Source of the DNA: Ancylomarina subtilis
GTDB lineage: Bacteria > Bacteroidota > Bacteroidia > Bacteroidales > Marinifilaceae
Assembly (NCBI RefSeq): GCF_004217115.1
Contig: NZ_SHKN01000002.1
Location: 1 to 64,000, forward strand
Direction: 5' to 3'
Length of the DNA stretch: 64,000 bases
In this document: in pieces, positions 1 to 7,730 of the stretch
Layout of the letters: every line of letters begins with the position of its first letter
Numbering within the stretch: the stretch's first letter is position 1
Notes under the pieces: generated by a model
Database searches by the model: none
The model's input: only the letters and a program-made list of their open reading frames with translations
Told to the model about the DNA's origin: nothing
Made by a program: the position numbers and the translations under genes

Positions 1-95
1 TTAAAGGGTCGTTGGAGACGACAACGTTGATAGGTTGCAGATGTAAAGGCAGTGATGTCAAAGTCGAGCAATACTAATTACCCATAAGCTTATGA
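1..95 (+). rRNA. 23S ribosomal RNA, 3' end (partial)
   Basis: The first bases match the conserved end of bacterial 23S rRNA: the segment GTTGATAGGTTGCAGATGTA is followed by the GAGCAATACTAATTACCCATAAGCTT type ending (here split by position, about 64-91). The gene enters from outside the window, so only its last ~95 bases are present. The exact 3' end is approximate, set by analogy with other 23S genes. A 5S gene follows about 120 bases downstream, as expected for an rRNA operon. Confidence 0.9.
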
Positions 96-212
96 GTGCT
101 GAGGTCCATGGTTGGATTCTTAATGAAGTTTACAACTACTTTTTTTTCAATATGTCTATGATATTTGTTGACAGCTAGTGCACAGCACCAAGCGATAGTT
201 AACTGAAGATTT
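96..212 (+). other. 23S-5S intergenic spacer
   Basis: AT-rich spacer between the end of 23S and the start of 5S rRNA. It contains no open reading frame worth calling and no tRNA was recognised in it. It is presumably removed during rRNA processing. Confidence 0.6.
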
Positions 213-320
213 CAGGTATCTATAGCAATGGGGTTCCACCTCTTCCCATCCCGAACAGAGAAGTTAAGCCCATTAGCGCCGATGGTACTGCCGAAAGGTG
301 GGAGAGTAGGTCGATGCCAA
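213..320 (+). rRNA. rrf: 5S ribosomal RNA
   Basis: About 108 bases with the usual 5S landmarks: CCACCTCTTCCCATCCCGAA, GAACAGAGAAGTTAAGCCC, GATGGTACTG and GGGAGAGTAGGTCG. The 5' GGTATC (215-220) can pair with GATGCC (313-318) to close helix I. It is the only copy of three in this window with normal helix lengths; two longer degenerate copies follow. A strong hairpin terminator starts six bases after its end. Confidence 0.93.
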
Positions 321-650
321 CCTTTAAGCGTCTTATTCCTCATGGAGTAAGACGCTTTTTTTATGCCCAAAACTTAAAAGAAAGCATTACGAATTGTTCC
401 TCCCCGCTGGTTTCAGCAGAATTTTACTCGTACAGGCTTTATCATATCCTATATCTTAATAAGTCAGTCCTGCTCAGGATTATATTTTCAGGTACTATAG
501 CAATGTGCTTCCATCTCTTCCCGCAACAATTCCCGGGAACAGAGAAGTTAAGCCTGCATTCCCGATCCATCGGGAATGGTACTGCCGAAAGCTTGGAGAA
601 CCGAGCGCAGCGAGCTCATGAACACCAGAAATTTTATGAGTGAATAATAG
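311..650 (+). repeat. 340-bp tandem direct repeat, copy 1
   Basis: Bases 311-650 are identical to 651-990, a head-to-tail duplication of 340 bp. Each unit runs from the last eight or so bases of a 5S-like gene through a terminator hairpin and about 120 bases of spacer into a degenerate 5S-like sequence. A third, partial copy of the start of the unit (991-1019) follows before the sequence diverges. Complete identity suggests very recent duplication, ongoing gene conversion, or an assembly artefact. Confidence 0.9.
326..363 (+). terminator. Terminator after 5S rRNA
   Basis: A 14-bp stem (AAGCGTCTTATTCC pairing with GGAGTAAGACGCTT, one G-T pair) with a four-base loop, followed by a run of T. 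It ends the normal rRNA transcript. The same hairpin recurs after each of the two degenerate 5S copies. Confidence 0.85.
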
Positions 651-658
651 TCGATGCC
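488..658 (+). pseudogene. Degenerate 5S rRNA-like sequence, copy 1
   Basis: The landmarks of 5S rRNA are present in order (ACTATAGCAATG, CCATCTCTTCCC, GAACAGAGAAGTTAAGCC, AATGGTACTGCCGAAAG, GTCGATGCC). Three insertions lengthen it from ~108 to ~171 bases. Each insertion is hairpin-forming: one near TTCCCGGGAA, one at TTCCCGATCCATCGGGAA, and one of about 50 bases containing CTCAT...ATGAG. Helix I is weakened at its 5' strand. It may be a dead copy, or a variant with extended arms; its terminator is intact. An apparent 109-codon reading frame here is an accident of the repeat. Confidence 0.7.
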
Positions 659-990
659 AACCTTTAAGCGTCTTATTCCTCATGGAGTAAGACGCTTTTT
701 TTATGCCCAAAACTTAAAAGAAAGCATTACGAATTGTTCCTCCCCGCTGGTTTCAGCAGAATTTTACTCGTACAGGCTTTATCATATCCTATATCTTAAT
801 AAGTCAGTCCTGCTCAGGATTATATTTTCAGGTACTATAGCAATGTGCTTCCATCTCTTCCCGCAACAATTCCCGGGAACAGAGAAGTTAAGCCTGCATT
901 CCCGATCCATCGGGAATGGTACTGCCGAAAGCTTGGAGAACCGAGCGCAGCGAGCTCATGAACACCAGAAATTTTATGAGTGAATAATAG
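651..990 (+). repeat. 340-bp tandem direct repeat, copy 2
   Basis: Second unit, base-for-base identical to 311-650. It ends at the junction where the third partial copy begins. After that copy the terminator loop differs (AATCA instead of TCAT), showing where the ancestral end of the array lies. Confidence 0.9.
666..703 (+). terminator. Terminator inside the repeat
   Basis: Same 14-bp stem, loop and T-run as the terminator at 326-363, carried in the second repeat unit and placed just after the first degenerate 5S copy. Confidence 0.8.
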
Positions 991-998
991 TCGATGCC
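828..998 (+). pseudogene. Degenerate 5S rRNA-like sequence, copy 2
   Basis: Identical to the degenerate 5S at 488-658 with the same three hairpin-forming insertions. Reads as a 5S gene stretched to ~171 bases. Whether either copy is transcribed or enters ribosomes cannot be told from the sequence. Confidence 0.7.
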
Positions 999-1005
999 AA
1001 CCTTT

Positions 1006-1043
1006 AAGCGTCTTATTCCAATCAGGAGTAAGACGCTTTTTTT
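1006..1043 (+). terminator. Terminator closing the rRNA region
   Basis: AAGCGTCTTATTCC pairs with GGAGTAAGACGCTT around a changed loop and is followed by seven T. Beyond it, 1044-1240 is AT-rich and shows no gene. Confidence 0.85.
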
Positions 1044-1240
1044 ATGGACTAAAGTCAAATAACCTATACGAATTAGTCTTCGCAGAAATCTTTCCTGACT
1101 AGATAACCAATCTATTGTGAGTCTTAAAATGCAGAGTTAATCTTTTAAACCTCTATGATAAATTCATTTTTGTATACTTGCATTTTGATTCGAAGGTTGA
1201 GTTTTACTGTTTCAATTCGGAATTGTTGAAATTCATTGCA

Positions 1241-1275
1241 TAAAAAAAGAGACCATCTAAAAAGATAGTCTCTCT
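1241..1275 (-). terminator. Terminator of the ddl operon
   Basis: Read on the minus strand, AGAGACTATC and GATGGTCTCT form a stem around TTTTTA, followed by a seven-T run. It lies about 20 bases after the ddl stop codon and ends the PASTA-rluD-ddl transcript. Confidence 0.8.
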
Positions 1276-1295
1276 AATATTGTTTTGAATAAACT

Positions 1296-2267
1296 CTAGA
1301 ATTGATCCTCGATAACCAGACTAAGAATATCGCTAAGTTCACGATTCATCGCTTTAACTTGTTTAGGAATAAAGCTATTTGCAGTCATACCAGGAATGGT
1401 ATTTGCTTCGAGCATGTATATTTCATCGTTTTTAATGATATAATCAATTCTAACAATTCCCTTACATTTTAAAGCATCATAGATTTTTGAAGTAAGACTT
1501 TGAATTTTATCTGTTAGTTCCGCTGATATTCTGGCAGGTGTTATTTCTTCTGCCATTGTTGGATCATACTTAGCTTCAAAATCGAAAAATTCATTTTTAG
1601 GAACGACTTCGGTAATCGGAAATACAATTTCTTCTTTGCTCGTTTTTACAAGGCCACAAGTTACTTCCAATCCTTCGATGAATTCTTCTATGATGACTTC
1701 GTTGCCTTCGTTAAAAGCTTTTAAAATGGCGTTTTCAAGTTCATGAAATTGATTAACTTTTGATATACCAAAGCTGGAACCATCCGCATTGGGTTTAACG
1801 AAACAGGGTAAACCAACGGTTTGTTCGATTAATTTACAATCGAATTTTTCATTTTTCTTAAGAAGTATTGATTTTGCAAACTGATAGCCTAAAGCTTTCA
1901 GATATGTGTTGCAAGCGTGTTTGTTAAAAGTTAAAGAACTACTTAATACATCGCAAGTCGAATGTGGAATATTCATCAAGCTAAAATACCCTTGTAATAT
2001 ACCATTCTCACCAGGTGTTCCGTGAATAGCGATATAAGCAAAATCGAATTTAATTTTGTTGGCAGCAACTGTAATACTGAAATCATTCTTGTCAATATCA
2101 TACTGATGATCTTCAAGATTGACTTTCCAATTTTGCCCTCTAAAAACAGCAAGATAAACCTGATATTGTTTTTTATCAAGTGTGTTGAAAATGTGCTGCG
2201 AAGTTTGCATTGATATCTCAAACTCGGCAGAATCTCCTCCGGCAATTATTAGGATATTTCTCTTCAT
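1296..2267 (-). CDS. ddl: D-alanine--D-alanine ligase
   Basis: Cytoplasmic ATP-grasp enzyme joining two D-alanines for the peptidoglycan stem peptide. In the 323 residues the N-terminal nucleotide-fold motif is IIAGGDSAEFEIS (7-19), a variant of the common GGxSxEREVS. HGTPGENG lies at 82-89, the ATP-grasp loop KPNADGSSFG at 158-167, and the metal and substrate motif EANTIPGMT at 287-295. Length fits the family (about 300-370). It is the last gene of a minus-strand operon, 21 bases after rluD and followed by a terminator. Alanine racemase, which supplies its substrate, is fused to MurF at 40.8-43.2 kb. Confidence 0.95.
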   Translation of the reverse strand: MKRNILIIAGGDSAEFEISMQTSQHIFNTLDKKQYQVYLAVFRGQNWKVNLEDHQYDIDKNDFSITVAANKIKFDFAYIAIHGTPGENGILQGYFSLMNIPHSTCDVLSSSLTFNKHACNTYLKALGYQFAKSILLKKNEKFDCKLIEQTVGLPCFVKPNADGSSFGISKVNQFHELENAILKAFNEGNEVIIEEFIEGLEVTCGLVKTSKEEIVFPITEVVPKNEFFDFEAKYDPTMAEEITPARISAELTDKIQSLTSKIYDALKCKGIVRIDYIIKNDEIYMLEANTIPGMTANSFIPKQVKAMNRELSDILSLVIEDQF

Positions 2268-2288
2268 AAATTTTATACAAACAGTTAG

Positions 2289-3344
2289 TTATTCTTCACG
2301 CATTGATGTGTATTCTCTCCACTTGGTGATAAGTGTTGCCATATCTTCAGGAATTTCAGAGTCAAACGAAATATATTCGTTGGTAGCTGGATGAATGAAT
2401 CCTAGCGTTTTTGCGTGCAGAGCCTGACGTGGACAAATTTTGAAACAGTTTTGTACGAATTGCTTGTACTTTGTAAATGTTGTTCCTTTTAAAATTTGAT
2501 CTCCGCCGTAATCCGCATCATTGAAAAGTGGATGTCCGATGTGTTTAAAGTGGGCACGAATCTGATGCGTACGGCCTGTCTCAAGAACACATTCTACTAA
2601 ATTAACATAACCAAGTCGTTCTAAAACGCGATAGTGTGTCACAGCGTGCTTGCCATATTCTCCGTTAGGGAAAACATCCATGACCTTCCGATTTTTCAAA
2701 TTACGACCAATATGACCTGTAATTGTTCCTTCATCTTCTTCCATATTTCCCCAAACCAATGCACGGTATTTACGATCGCTGGTTTTGTTGAAAAACTGCA
2801 GGGCAAGTTTCGTCTTAGCCTCTTCGTTTTTAGCGATTACGAGGATACCTGAGGTGTCTTTGTCGATACGATGAACCAAACCTGGACGCGGATCTGTTGA
2901 ATTAAACAGAGGCAAATTCTTAAGATGAAAGGCTAAGGCATTCACCAGTGTCCCTGAGTAGTGCCCATATGACGGGTGTACCACCATGCCTGGATTCTTA
3001 TTCACAATAATGAACGAATCATCTTCGTAAACAATATTCAAAGGAATATCCTCAGCAATAATTTCGATTTCTCGTGGCGGATAGCTCAGTACGATTGTGA
3101 CAACATCATGTGGCTTTACCTTGTAGTTGCGTTTCACAACAACATCGTTGACAAAAATATTGCCGTTATTGGCTGACTCTTGAATTTTATTTCGCGATGC
3201 ATTTTGCATGCGATCAACCAGGTATTTGTCAATTCTTAATGGCGTTTGGCCAGGATCGACTTCAAAACGGAAATGTTCGAAAGCTTCCTGATTTGGATTT
3301 TCATCCCCAATATTATCGAATTCTAAATTTTCTTCTTCTTGCAT
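2289..3344 (-). CDS. rluD: Pseudouridine synthase, RluA/RluD family
   Basis: Converts uridine to pseudouridine in 23S rRNA (RluD acts on helix 69 in E. coli; the target here is inferred). The 351 residues have an acidic N-terminal extension of about 25 residues. An S4 RNA-binding domain follows (about 33-90, with LRIDKYLVDRM and IFVNDVVV), then the catalytic domain with IVNKNPGMVVHPSYGH and VHRIDKDTSGILVIAKN. The catalytic aspartate is D161 in HRIDKDTSG. It sits 20 bases after the PASTA gene and 21 before ddl, an arrangement that implies one transcript. RluD versus a sister RluA-type specificity cannot be settled from sequence alone. Confidence 0.9.
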   Translation of the reverse strand: MQEEENLEFDNIGDENPNQEAFEHFRFEVDPGQTPLRIDKYLVDRMQNASRNKIQESANNGNIFVNDVVVKRNYKVKPHDVVTIVLSYPPREIEIIAEDIPLNIVYEDDSFIIVNKNPGMVVHPSYGHYSGTLVNALAFHLKNLPLFNSTDPRPGLVHRIDKDTSGILVIAKNEEAKTKLALQFFNKTSDRKYRALVWGNMEEDEGTITGHIGRNLKNRKVMDVFPNGEYGKHAVTHYRVLERLGYVNLVECVLETGRTHQIRAHFKHIGHPLFNDADYGGDQILKGTTFTKYKQFVQNCFKICPRQALHAKTLGFIHPATNEYISFDSEIPEDMATLITKWREYTSMREE

Positions 3345-3364
3345 TATATCTAATTCTGTATAAT

Positions 3365-4183
3365 CTATTTCAATAACTGACTTTCAAAATACGCTTTAGC
3401 ATCTTTTATTTTGATACTGTCAGTCGTCAACCAAATATTGATTCTGCTACCTGGTGCAATCTTGGAGTTCTCATCATAAGCATTTGATTGCTGATAAACC
3501 TGTGCATTCAATGAATCCGATAAGTTTCTCACCGAATTGTCGAAATTCACTCGTCCAATATTTAAATTTGATAGTATGATACGCTCTTGTGCATCAGCGT
3601 AATATTTTCCGATTAATTCCGGAGTTCTTACTTTCACGTTTTTCCCTTTTCCCAAAACGAGATCGATGCTTGATCCTTTATCAATTAAATCGCCCTGTTT
3701 AATTGAATCACCTTTAAATTTGGGGTATAAAACCAGATTGTAGTAGTCGTAATCGACGTAATCGAGCGTGCCAATTTTAAAACCATTGGTGATTAATATT
3801 TCGTAGGCCTGTCTAAATGAATTGGCAACCAAATTCGGGAATCTGACTTGTTCCGGTTTTTGTGAATTGATGGTTAAAAATAAATTTCGATTGCGTTTTA
3901 CCAAGGCGTTTGCTTTTGGACTTTGGTCGAGAATGCAACCAGCAGGTAGGTTGGGATTGTAAACCGAGTCGTAAACGGTATAGCGTAATTTCGTTTCTTT
4001 TATTAGGTCTGTGCCTTTCTCTAAACTAAGGCTATATAGGTTTGGAACTTTAATTTCTTCACCATGATTGGTGTATAAACTTAAGCTTTGTAGGGTAATC
4101 CACAAGAGGGCTCCGGTAATAAGAATTGAGAGACCCAGGTGTTTATAGAAGGTTTTGCTTTTTAAAAATTGTTTCAGTCGCAT
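3365..4183 (-). CDS. Membrane-anchored protein with three PASTA domains
   Basis: A 272-residue protein with a short basic N-terminus and a single membrane helix (about 17-36, LGLSILITGALLWITLQSL), followed by an exported region. Three PASTA-like repeats lie at about 42-106, 110-179 and 183-253, recognisable by ending in phrases like DQSPKANALVKRN, QGDLIDKGSSIDLVLG and IAPGSRINIWLT. PASTA domains in other proteins bind peptidoglycan or its precursors. Here there is no kinase or penicillin-binding domain, so it is a stand-alone version. First gene of the operon with rluD and ddl; ddl makes peptidoglycan precursors, so a cell-wall role is plausible but inferred. Confidence 0.85.
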   Translation of the reverse strand: MRLKQFLKSKTFYKHLGLSILITGALLWITLQSLSLYTNHGEEIKVPNLYSLSLEKGTDLIKETKLRYTVYDSVYNPNLPAGCILDQSPKANALVKRNRNLFLTINSQKPEQVRFPNLVANSFRQAYEILITNGFKIGTLDYVDYDYYNLVLYPKFKGDSIKQGDLIDKGSSIDLVLGKGKNVKVRTPELIGKYYADAQERIILSNLNIGRVNFDNSVRNLSDSLNAQVYQQSNAYDENSKIAPGSRINIWLTTDSIKIKDAKAYFESQLLK

Positions 4184-4254
4184 ATGTATCTAATTTGCTT
4201 TTTTAGTCATTTTGAGTATTCGGAATGAAAAAGTTCTCATTAAATGAATAGTTA

Positions 4255-4262
4255 CAAAAATA
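4255..4262 (-). promoter_or_regulatory. -7 promoter element for the PASTA-rluD-ddl operon
   Basis: TATTTTTG on the minus strand fits the Bacteroidota TAnnTTTG element, about 70 bases upstream of the PASTA gene start. No clear TTTG -33 partner was found at the right spacing. Confidence 0.4.
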
Positions 4263-4410
4263 AGAGAGATTTTTTGATAAATGATGGTTATGCAGGTAAA
4301 TTATAAAGAATCTGATTGAGATAGATTCATTTTTATAAAAATGAGTTTACTCTCTCATAATGAAAGAGGTTCTGTTCTTGTAGCGGTATTTGTCAGTCAG
4401 GTAAAAGCAA

Positions 4411-4438
4411 AAAAAAAGAGCTCCCTGGGAACTCTTTA
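4411..4438 (-). terminator. Second hairpin terminator downstream of rpmH
   Basis: On the minus strand AAGAGTTC pairs with GAGCTCTT (one G-T pair) and is followed by a nine-base run of T. It stands about 30 bases beyond the first rpmH hairpin and may be a back-up terminator. The rest of 4184-4517 is AT-rich and shows no gene. Confidence 0.6.
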
Positions 4439-4463
4439 AATTTTTTCTAAGAAACATGTAAAC

Positions 4464-4498
4464 ACAAAAAAGTAAAGAATGATTCATTCTTTACTTCT
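4464..4498 (-). terminator. Terminator of rpmH
   Basis: AAGTAAAGAATG and CATTCTTTACTT form a perfect 12-bp stem (4470-4496), followed on the minus strand by TTTTTGTG. It lies about 20 bases after the rpmH stop codon. Confidence 0.75.
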
Positions 4499-4517
4499 TT
4501 ATATTTTTGAAAGCTAA

Positions 4518-4676
4518 TTAAGCTTTATGTCTACGCTCGCTAGAAACAGATAATTTTTTTCTGCCTTTTGCTCTTCTACGAGATAATACTGCTCTTCCGT
4601 TTGCAGAAGCCATTTTGTCTCTGAAACCGTGCTTGTTTCTTCTTTTTCTATTTGATGGTTGAAATGTTCTTTTCAT
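4518..4676 (-). CDS. rpmH: 50S ribosomal protein L34
   Basis: A 52-residue, very basic protein that starts [20 protein letters not shown] and continues with the [18 protein letters not shown] pattern typical of L34. It is a component of the large ribosomal subunit bound to 23S rRNA. The start is clear because MKRTFQPS is the family's usual N-terminus. It is a single-gene transcript with a well-formed promoter upstream and one or two terminators downstream. In many bacteria rpmH lies next to rnpA and dnaA; here it does not, its neighbours being rsmG and the PASTA operon. Confidence 0.96.
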   Translation of the reverse strand: MKRTFQPSNRKRRNKHGFRDKMASANGRAVLSRRRAKGRKKLSVSSERRHKA

Positions 4677-4727
4677 CGCGAAATATTTTTATCGAATAAA
4701 GTGATTATATGCGTTGATTTTGGTCTG

Positions 4728-4757
4728 CAAAAATAAGTATTTTTTTTATCTGGCAAA
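4728..4757 (-). promoter_or_regulatory. rpmH promoter
   Basis: On the minus strand TTTG (4754-4757), an 18-base spacer, then TATTTTTG (4728-4735): both elements of the Bacteroidota primary-sigma promoter at standard spacing. Transcription would start near 4720, about 45 bases before the rpmH start codon. Confidence 0.75.
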
Positions 4758-4780
4758 AGATTAAACCGAAATAATTTGGT

Positions 4781-5401
4781 TTAAAGTGTCATATGGACAA
4801 CCTTTTTTGTCTCAAAGAAGTCCTCAGTAAAGAAATCCGTGCAATTGTAGAGGCTTATTTTTTTTCCATATGGCTTGATTTCTGCCTCAAAATCGCCCCC
4901 TTTTATATATATGATTCCGTTTGGTAGTGCGTTTTTATTTTCTGACTTACAGTTTTTCTTCACCATATTGACAAAAGCTGGGAAAGCTGTAACGGCACGA
5001 CTAACTATAAAATCGTATTTGGTTTTGACTTGTTGCACACGTGTATGCTCGGCTTTTACATTTTTTAATCCCAAGGCATTTGCAACTTCTGTTACAACCT
5101 TAATTTTTTTACCAATTGAATCAACTAAATGAAAGTTGGTTTCAGGAAAAAGTATCGCAAGAGGAATGCCTGGGAATCCGCCACCCGTACCAACATCCAA
5201 AACGTTGGATCCTGGAGTGAATTGGATAACCTTCGCAATGGCTAAAGAATGCAAAACATGATGCAGGTAGAGAGAATCAATGTCTTTTCTGGAAATGACA
5301 TTGATTTTATCGTTCCACTCTTTGTAAAGATCCTTAAGTTGAGTAAGCTGATTGGTCTGCTCCTCAGATAAATCTTTGAAGTATTTTAAAATTAATTCCA
5401 T
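4781..5401 (-). CDS. rsmG: 16S rRNA (guanine527-N7)-methyltransferase
   Basis: SAM-dependent methyltransferase that modifies G527 in the 530 loop of 16S rRNA. The SAM-binding motif VLDVGTGGGFPGIPLA is at about residues 67-82 and the acidic second motif LVDSIGKK follows. The reading frame is open to an ATG at 5425, but I chose the ATG at 5401 (206 residues, starting MELILKYF). That is the usual RsmG beginning, and a TATCTTTG promoter element at 5423-5430 would overlap the longer start. It is a single gene on the minus strand between rpmH and an ECF sigma factor. Confidence 0.92.
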   Translation of the reverse strand: MELILKYFKDLSEEQTNQLTQLKDLYKEWNDKINVISRKDIDSLYLHHVLHSLAIAKVIQFTPGSNVLDVGTGGGFPGIPLAILFPETNFHLVDSIGKKIKVVTEVANALGLKNVKAEHTRVQQVKTKYDFIVSRAVTAFPAFVNMVKKNCKSENKNALPNGIIYIKGGDFEAEIKPYGKKISLYNCTDFFTEDFFETKKVVHMTL

Positions 5402-5422
5402 GCTGTAATTTATAATGCACGA

Positions 5423-5430
5423 CAAAGATA
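5423..5430 (-). promoter_or_regulatory. -7 promoter element of rsmG
   Basis: TATCTTTG on the minus strand fits TAnnTTTG. It overlaps the upstream alternative ATG (5425) and therefore supports translation from 5401. Confidence 0.45.
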
Positions 5431-5505
5431 TAATTATAATTTTAGAGCAGAAAGGATATTAAATAAGCTGAAATGTATTGGGGTGTATTTTCAACACATG
5501 ATGAG

Positions 5506-6096
5506 TTATAATCCCTGATCGCTGATATTATCGAAAAGGAGTTTCCTTGCTCTGAAAAGTTGTGCCTTTATTGTACCAATAGGAAGGTTCATTTCTTTGG
5601 CAATTTCTTCGTAAGAATATTCTTTAAAGTAGCGTAATTCAATTAAAATGCGATAACGATCCTTCAACTGACTCACCTGACGCCTCATAAACATTGCATT
5701 CTGTTTGTTTATAATCTGTTGTTCAGGCGATGGTGTTTTACTTTCGTATGAAGGGTTATCAATGTTATTGTCATCTTTTGTTTCAAATTTGATGATGTTT
5801 TTTTTCTTTTTGCGAATAAAATCGATACTGGTGTTTGTCGCTATCCGGAAAAGCCAGGTACTAAAGGCGTATTTTGTTGAATATTGATCGATATTTCGAA
5901 ATGCTTTCCCAAAACATTCAAGTGTTAAATCTTCGGCATCGGTTCTGTTGTTGATTGTGCGGAGTAAAAAATAGAAAATAGCATCCTTGTACCTCAAGAA
6001 CAGTTTCTCGAAAGCTTTCTGATTGCCTTTCAACGCTGCTTGTACATTTAGCAAGTCTTTTTTGGCATTATCCGATAAGTTGGAACTCTGATTCAT
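5506..6096 (-). CDS. RNA polymerase sigma factor, ECF (sigma-70) family
   Basis: A 196-residue sigma factor with region 2 at about 28-92 (FEKLFLRYKDAIFYFLLR, TDAEDLTLECFGKAFRN, STWLFRIATN) and region 4 at about 138-188 (YFKEYSYEEIAKEMNLPIG, TIKAQLFRARKLL). There is no region 1.1 or 3, so it belongs to the extracytoplasmic-function group that directs RNA polymerase to special promoters. A lysine-rich linker joins the two regions. No anti-sigma gene lies beside it, so its control is not visible here. The reading frame opens with ATG. Its regulon cannot be guessed from the sequence. Confidence 0.92.
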   Translation of the reverse strand: MNQSSNLSDNAKKDLLNVQAALKGNQKAFEKLFLRYKDAIFYFLLRTINNRTDAEDLTLECFGKAFRNIDQYSTKYAFSTWLFRIATNTSIDFIRKKKKNIIKFETKDDNNIDNPSYESKTPSPEQQIINKQNAMFMRRQVSQLKDRYRILIELRYFKEYSYEEIAKEMNLPIGTIKAQLFRARKLLFDNISDQGL

Positions 6097-6452
6097 ACAA
6101 GTAGCTTATAGGGTTGATTGCAGTCGGTAAAATAAGTGATGAATAATTCTATTTTAAAGTGAAATAGTTGTGTGATAAAAGCCTGTAGATAAAATGAGCT
6201 CGGTTTATAAAGCCAAGCCTGTTGACTCAATATAGCTTAATAAGTTGAGTGTTTGTTATTCTATTTGACAAATAGAAATACATCTTAGGTAGATGTTTAG
6301 CAAAAGCTTGCCTAGGGAATTCTGATATGGCCTCACTTCCACAATTATAAATAAGTTTCAATGCCGATATTATTGTCTATATTTGCAGACTGTTTTTAAA
6401 TGGGAATAAGTCGAGGTTTAAGATTTATTGACCCAATTTTACTGAAGTTGAT
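6097..6452 (+). other. Intergenic region between the sigma factor gene and tgt
   Basis: About 356 AT-rich bases between two divergent genes. It contains a tgt promoter near its right end. I see no open reading frame, tRNA or clear hairpin terminator in it. Confidence 0.6.
6356..6385 (+). promoter_or_regulatory. tgt promoter
   Basis: TATATTTG (6378-6385) matches TAnnTTTG, with a near-match TTTC 18 bases upstream (6356-6359). It lies about 67 bases before the tgt start codon. Confidence 0.55.
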
Positions 6453-7583
6453 ATGGATTTTAAATTACACAATACTGACGATAGATCAGGCGCCAGAACG
6501 GGTGAATTAACTACTGATCATGGTACAATTCAAACGCCAATATTCATGCCGGTAGGAACCTTGGGTTCGGTAAAAGGCGTTCACCAAAATGAATTGAAAG
6601 AGGATATTAATGCTGAGATTATTTTAGGGAATACCTATCATTTATATTTGCGTCCGGGCTTGGATATTTTAGAACAAGCAGGAGGTTTGCACAAATTTAA
6701 TGGTTGGGATAGACCCATCCTGACTGATAGTGGAGGGTTTCAGGTTTTTTCATTAGCTGAAAATCGTAAACTGACTGAAGAAGGCGCTATTTTTAGATCA
6801 CACATTGATGGATCAAAACATATGTTTACGCCTGAAAATGTGATGGATACACAGCGCACCATTGGAGCTGATATCATCATGGCCTTTGATGAATGTCCTC
6901 CTGGAACGTCGAGTTATGAATATGCTAAAACATCTTTGGGACTGACTCAGCGCTGGTTAGAACGATGTGTTGATCGTTTTGATCGTACAGAAGGAAAGTA
7001 TGGTTATTCACAGACTCTATTCCCTATTGTTCAGGGGTGTGTGTATAAGGATTTAAGAATAAAAGCAGCTGAGCATGCAGCCTCTTTGAACAGAGAAGGG
7101 TATGCCATTGGCGGATTGGCTGTAGGTGAGCCAACACAGGATATGTACGACATGATTGATGTTGTGAATCAGGTTTTACCAGAGGATAAACCACGATATT
7201 TGATGGGGGTAGGAACGCCGATCAATATTTTGGAAGCAATTTCCCGAGGTGTGGACATGTTTGATTGTGTGATGCCAACCCGAAATGGTCGAAATGGAAT
7301 GATATTCACCAGTGAAGGGACGTTAAATATGAGAAACCAGAAATGGGCAAATGACTTTTCACCACTCGATCCTAATGGAACGTCTTACGTCGATCGTTTT
7401 TATTCAAGAGCTTATGTCAGACATTTGATTCGATCGAATGAGTTGCTTGGCGGTCAGATTTGTAGTATCCATAACCTTGCTTTTTATTTGTGGCTGGTTC
7501 GTGAAGCCAGAGAACAAATTAACAAGGGAACTTTCTCTGATTGGAAGAAAGTAATGGTAGAAAAACTGGGTAGACGTTTATAA
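6453..7583 (+). CDS. tgt: tRNA-guanine (queuine) transglycosylase
   Basis: Exchanges guanine 34 of GU(N)-anticodon tRNAs for the queuine precursor preQ1. The 376 residues show the TIM-barrel signatures ILGNTYHLYLRPG, ILTDSGGFQVFSL, AFDECPPG, GGLAVGEP, YLMGVGTP and DCVMPTRNGRNG. The zinc site of most bacterial enzymes (three cysteines and a histidine just before SRAYLRHL) is altered: in SPLDPNGTSYVDRFYSRAY none of the three cysteines is present (about 303-320). I recall the same loss in Bacteroides homologues, so it may be a lineage trait. It is followed by the LptF/G-type permease, a common pairing in this phylum. Confidence 0.95.
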   Translation: MDFKLHNTDDRSGARTGELTTDHGTIQTPIFMPVGTLGSVKGVHQNELKEDINAEIILGNTYHLYLRPGLDILEQAGGLHKFNGWDRPILTDSGGFQVFSLAENRKLTEEGAIFRSHIDGSKHMFTPENVMDTQRTIGADIIMAFDECPPGTSSYEYAKTSLGLTQRWLERCVDRFDRTEGKYGYSQTLFPIVQGCVYKDLRIKAAEHAASLNREGYAIGGLAVGEPTQDMYDMIDVVNQVLPEDKPRYLMGVGTPINILEAISRGVDMFDCVMPTRNGRNGMIFTSEGTLNMRNQKWANDFSPLDPNGTSYVDRFYSRAYVRHLIRSNELLGGQICSIHNLAFYLWLVREAREQINKGTFSDWKKVMVEKLGRRL

Positions 7584-7730
7584 GAATAATGTTAAAAAAG
7601 CTTGATTGTGACATCTTGAGCTTGACATTTGGCTAATATGGTCTAAATTTAAGCTCGATAAGTTGCTTTTTGTTTGTTAGGATGGGGCTATCTCGGATAA
7701 AAAGCAGAAAATAAAAAACCGATATAAAGG

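Noticed and set aside
314-983. Two identical 109-codon reading frames in the rRNA-adjacent repeat
   Set aside because: They run through terminators and 5S-like sequence, carry no protein features and owe their identity to the DNA duplication.
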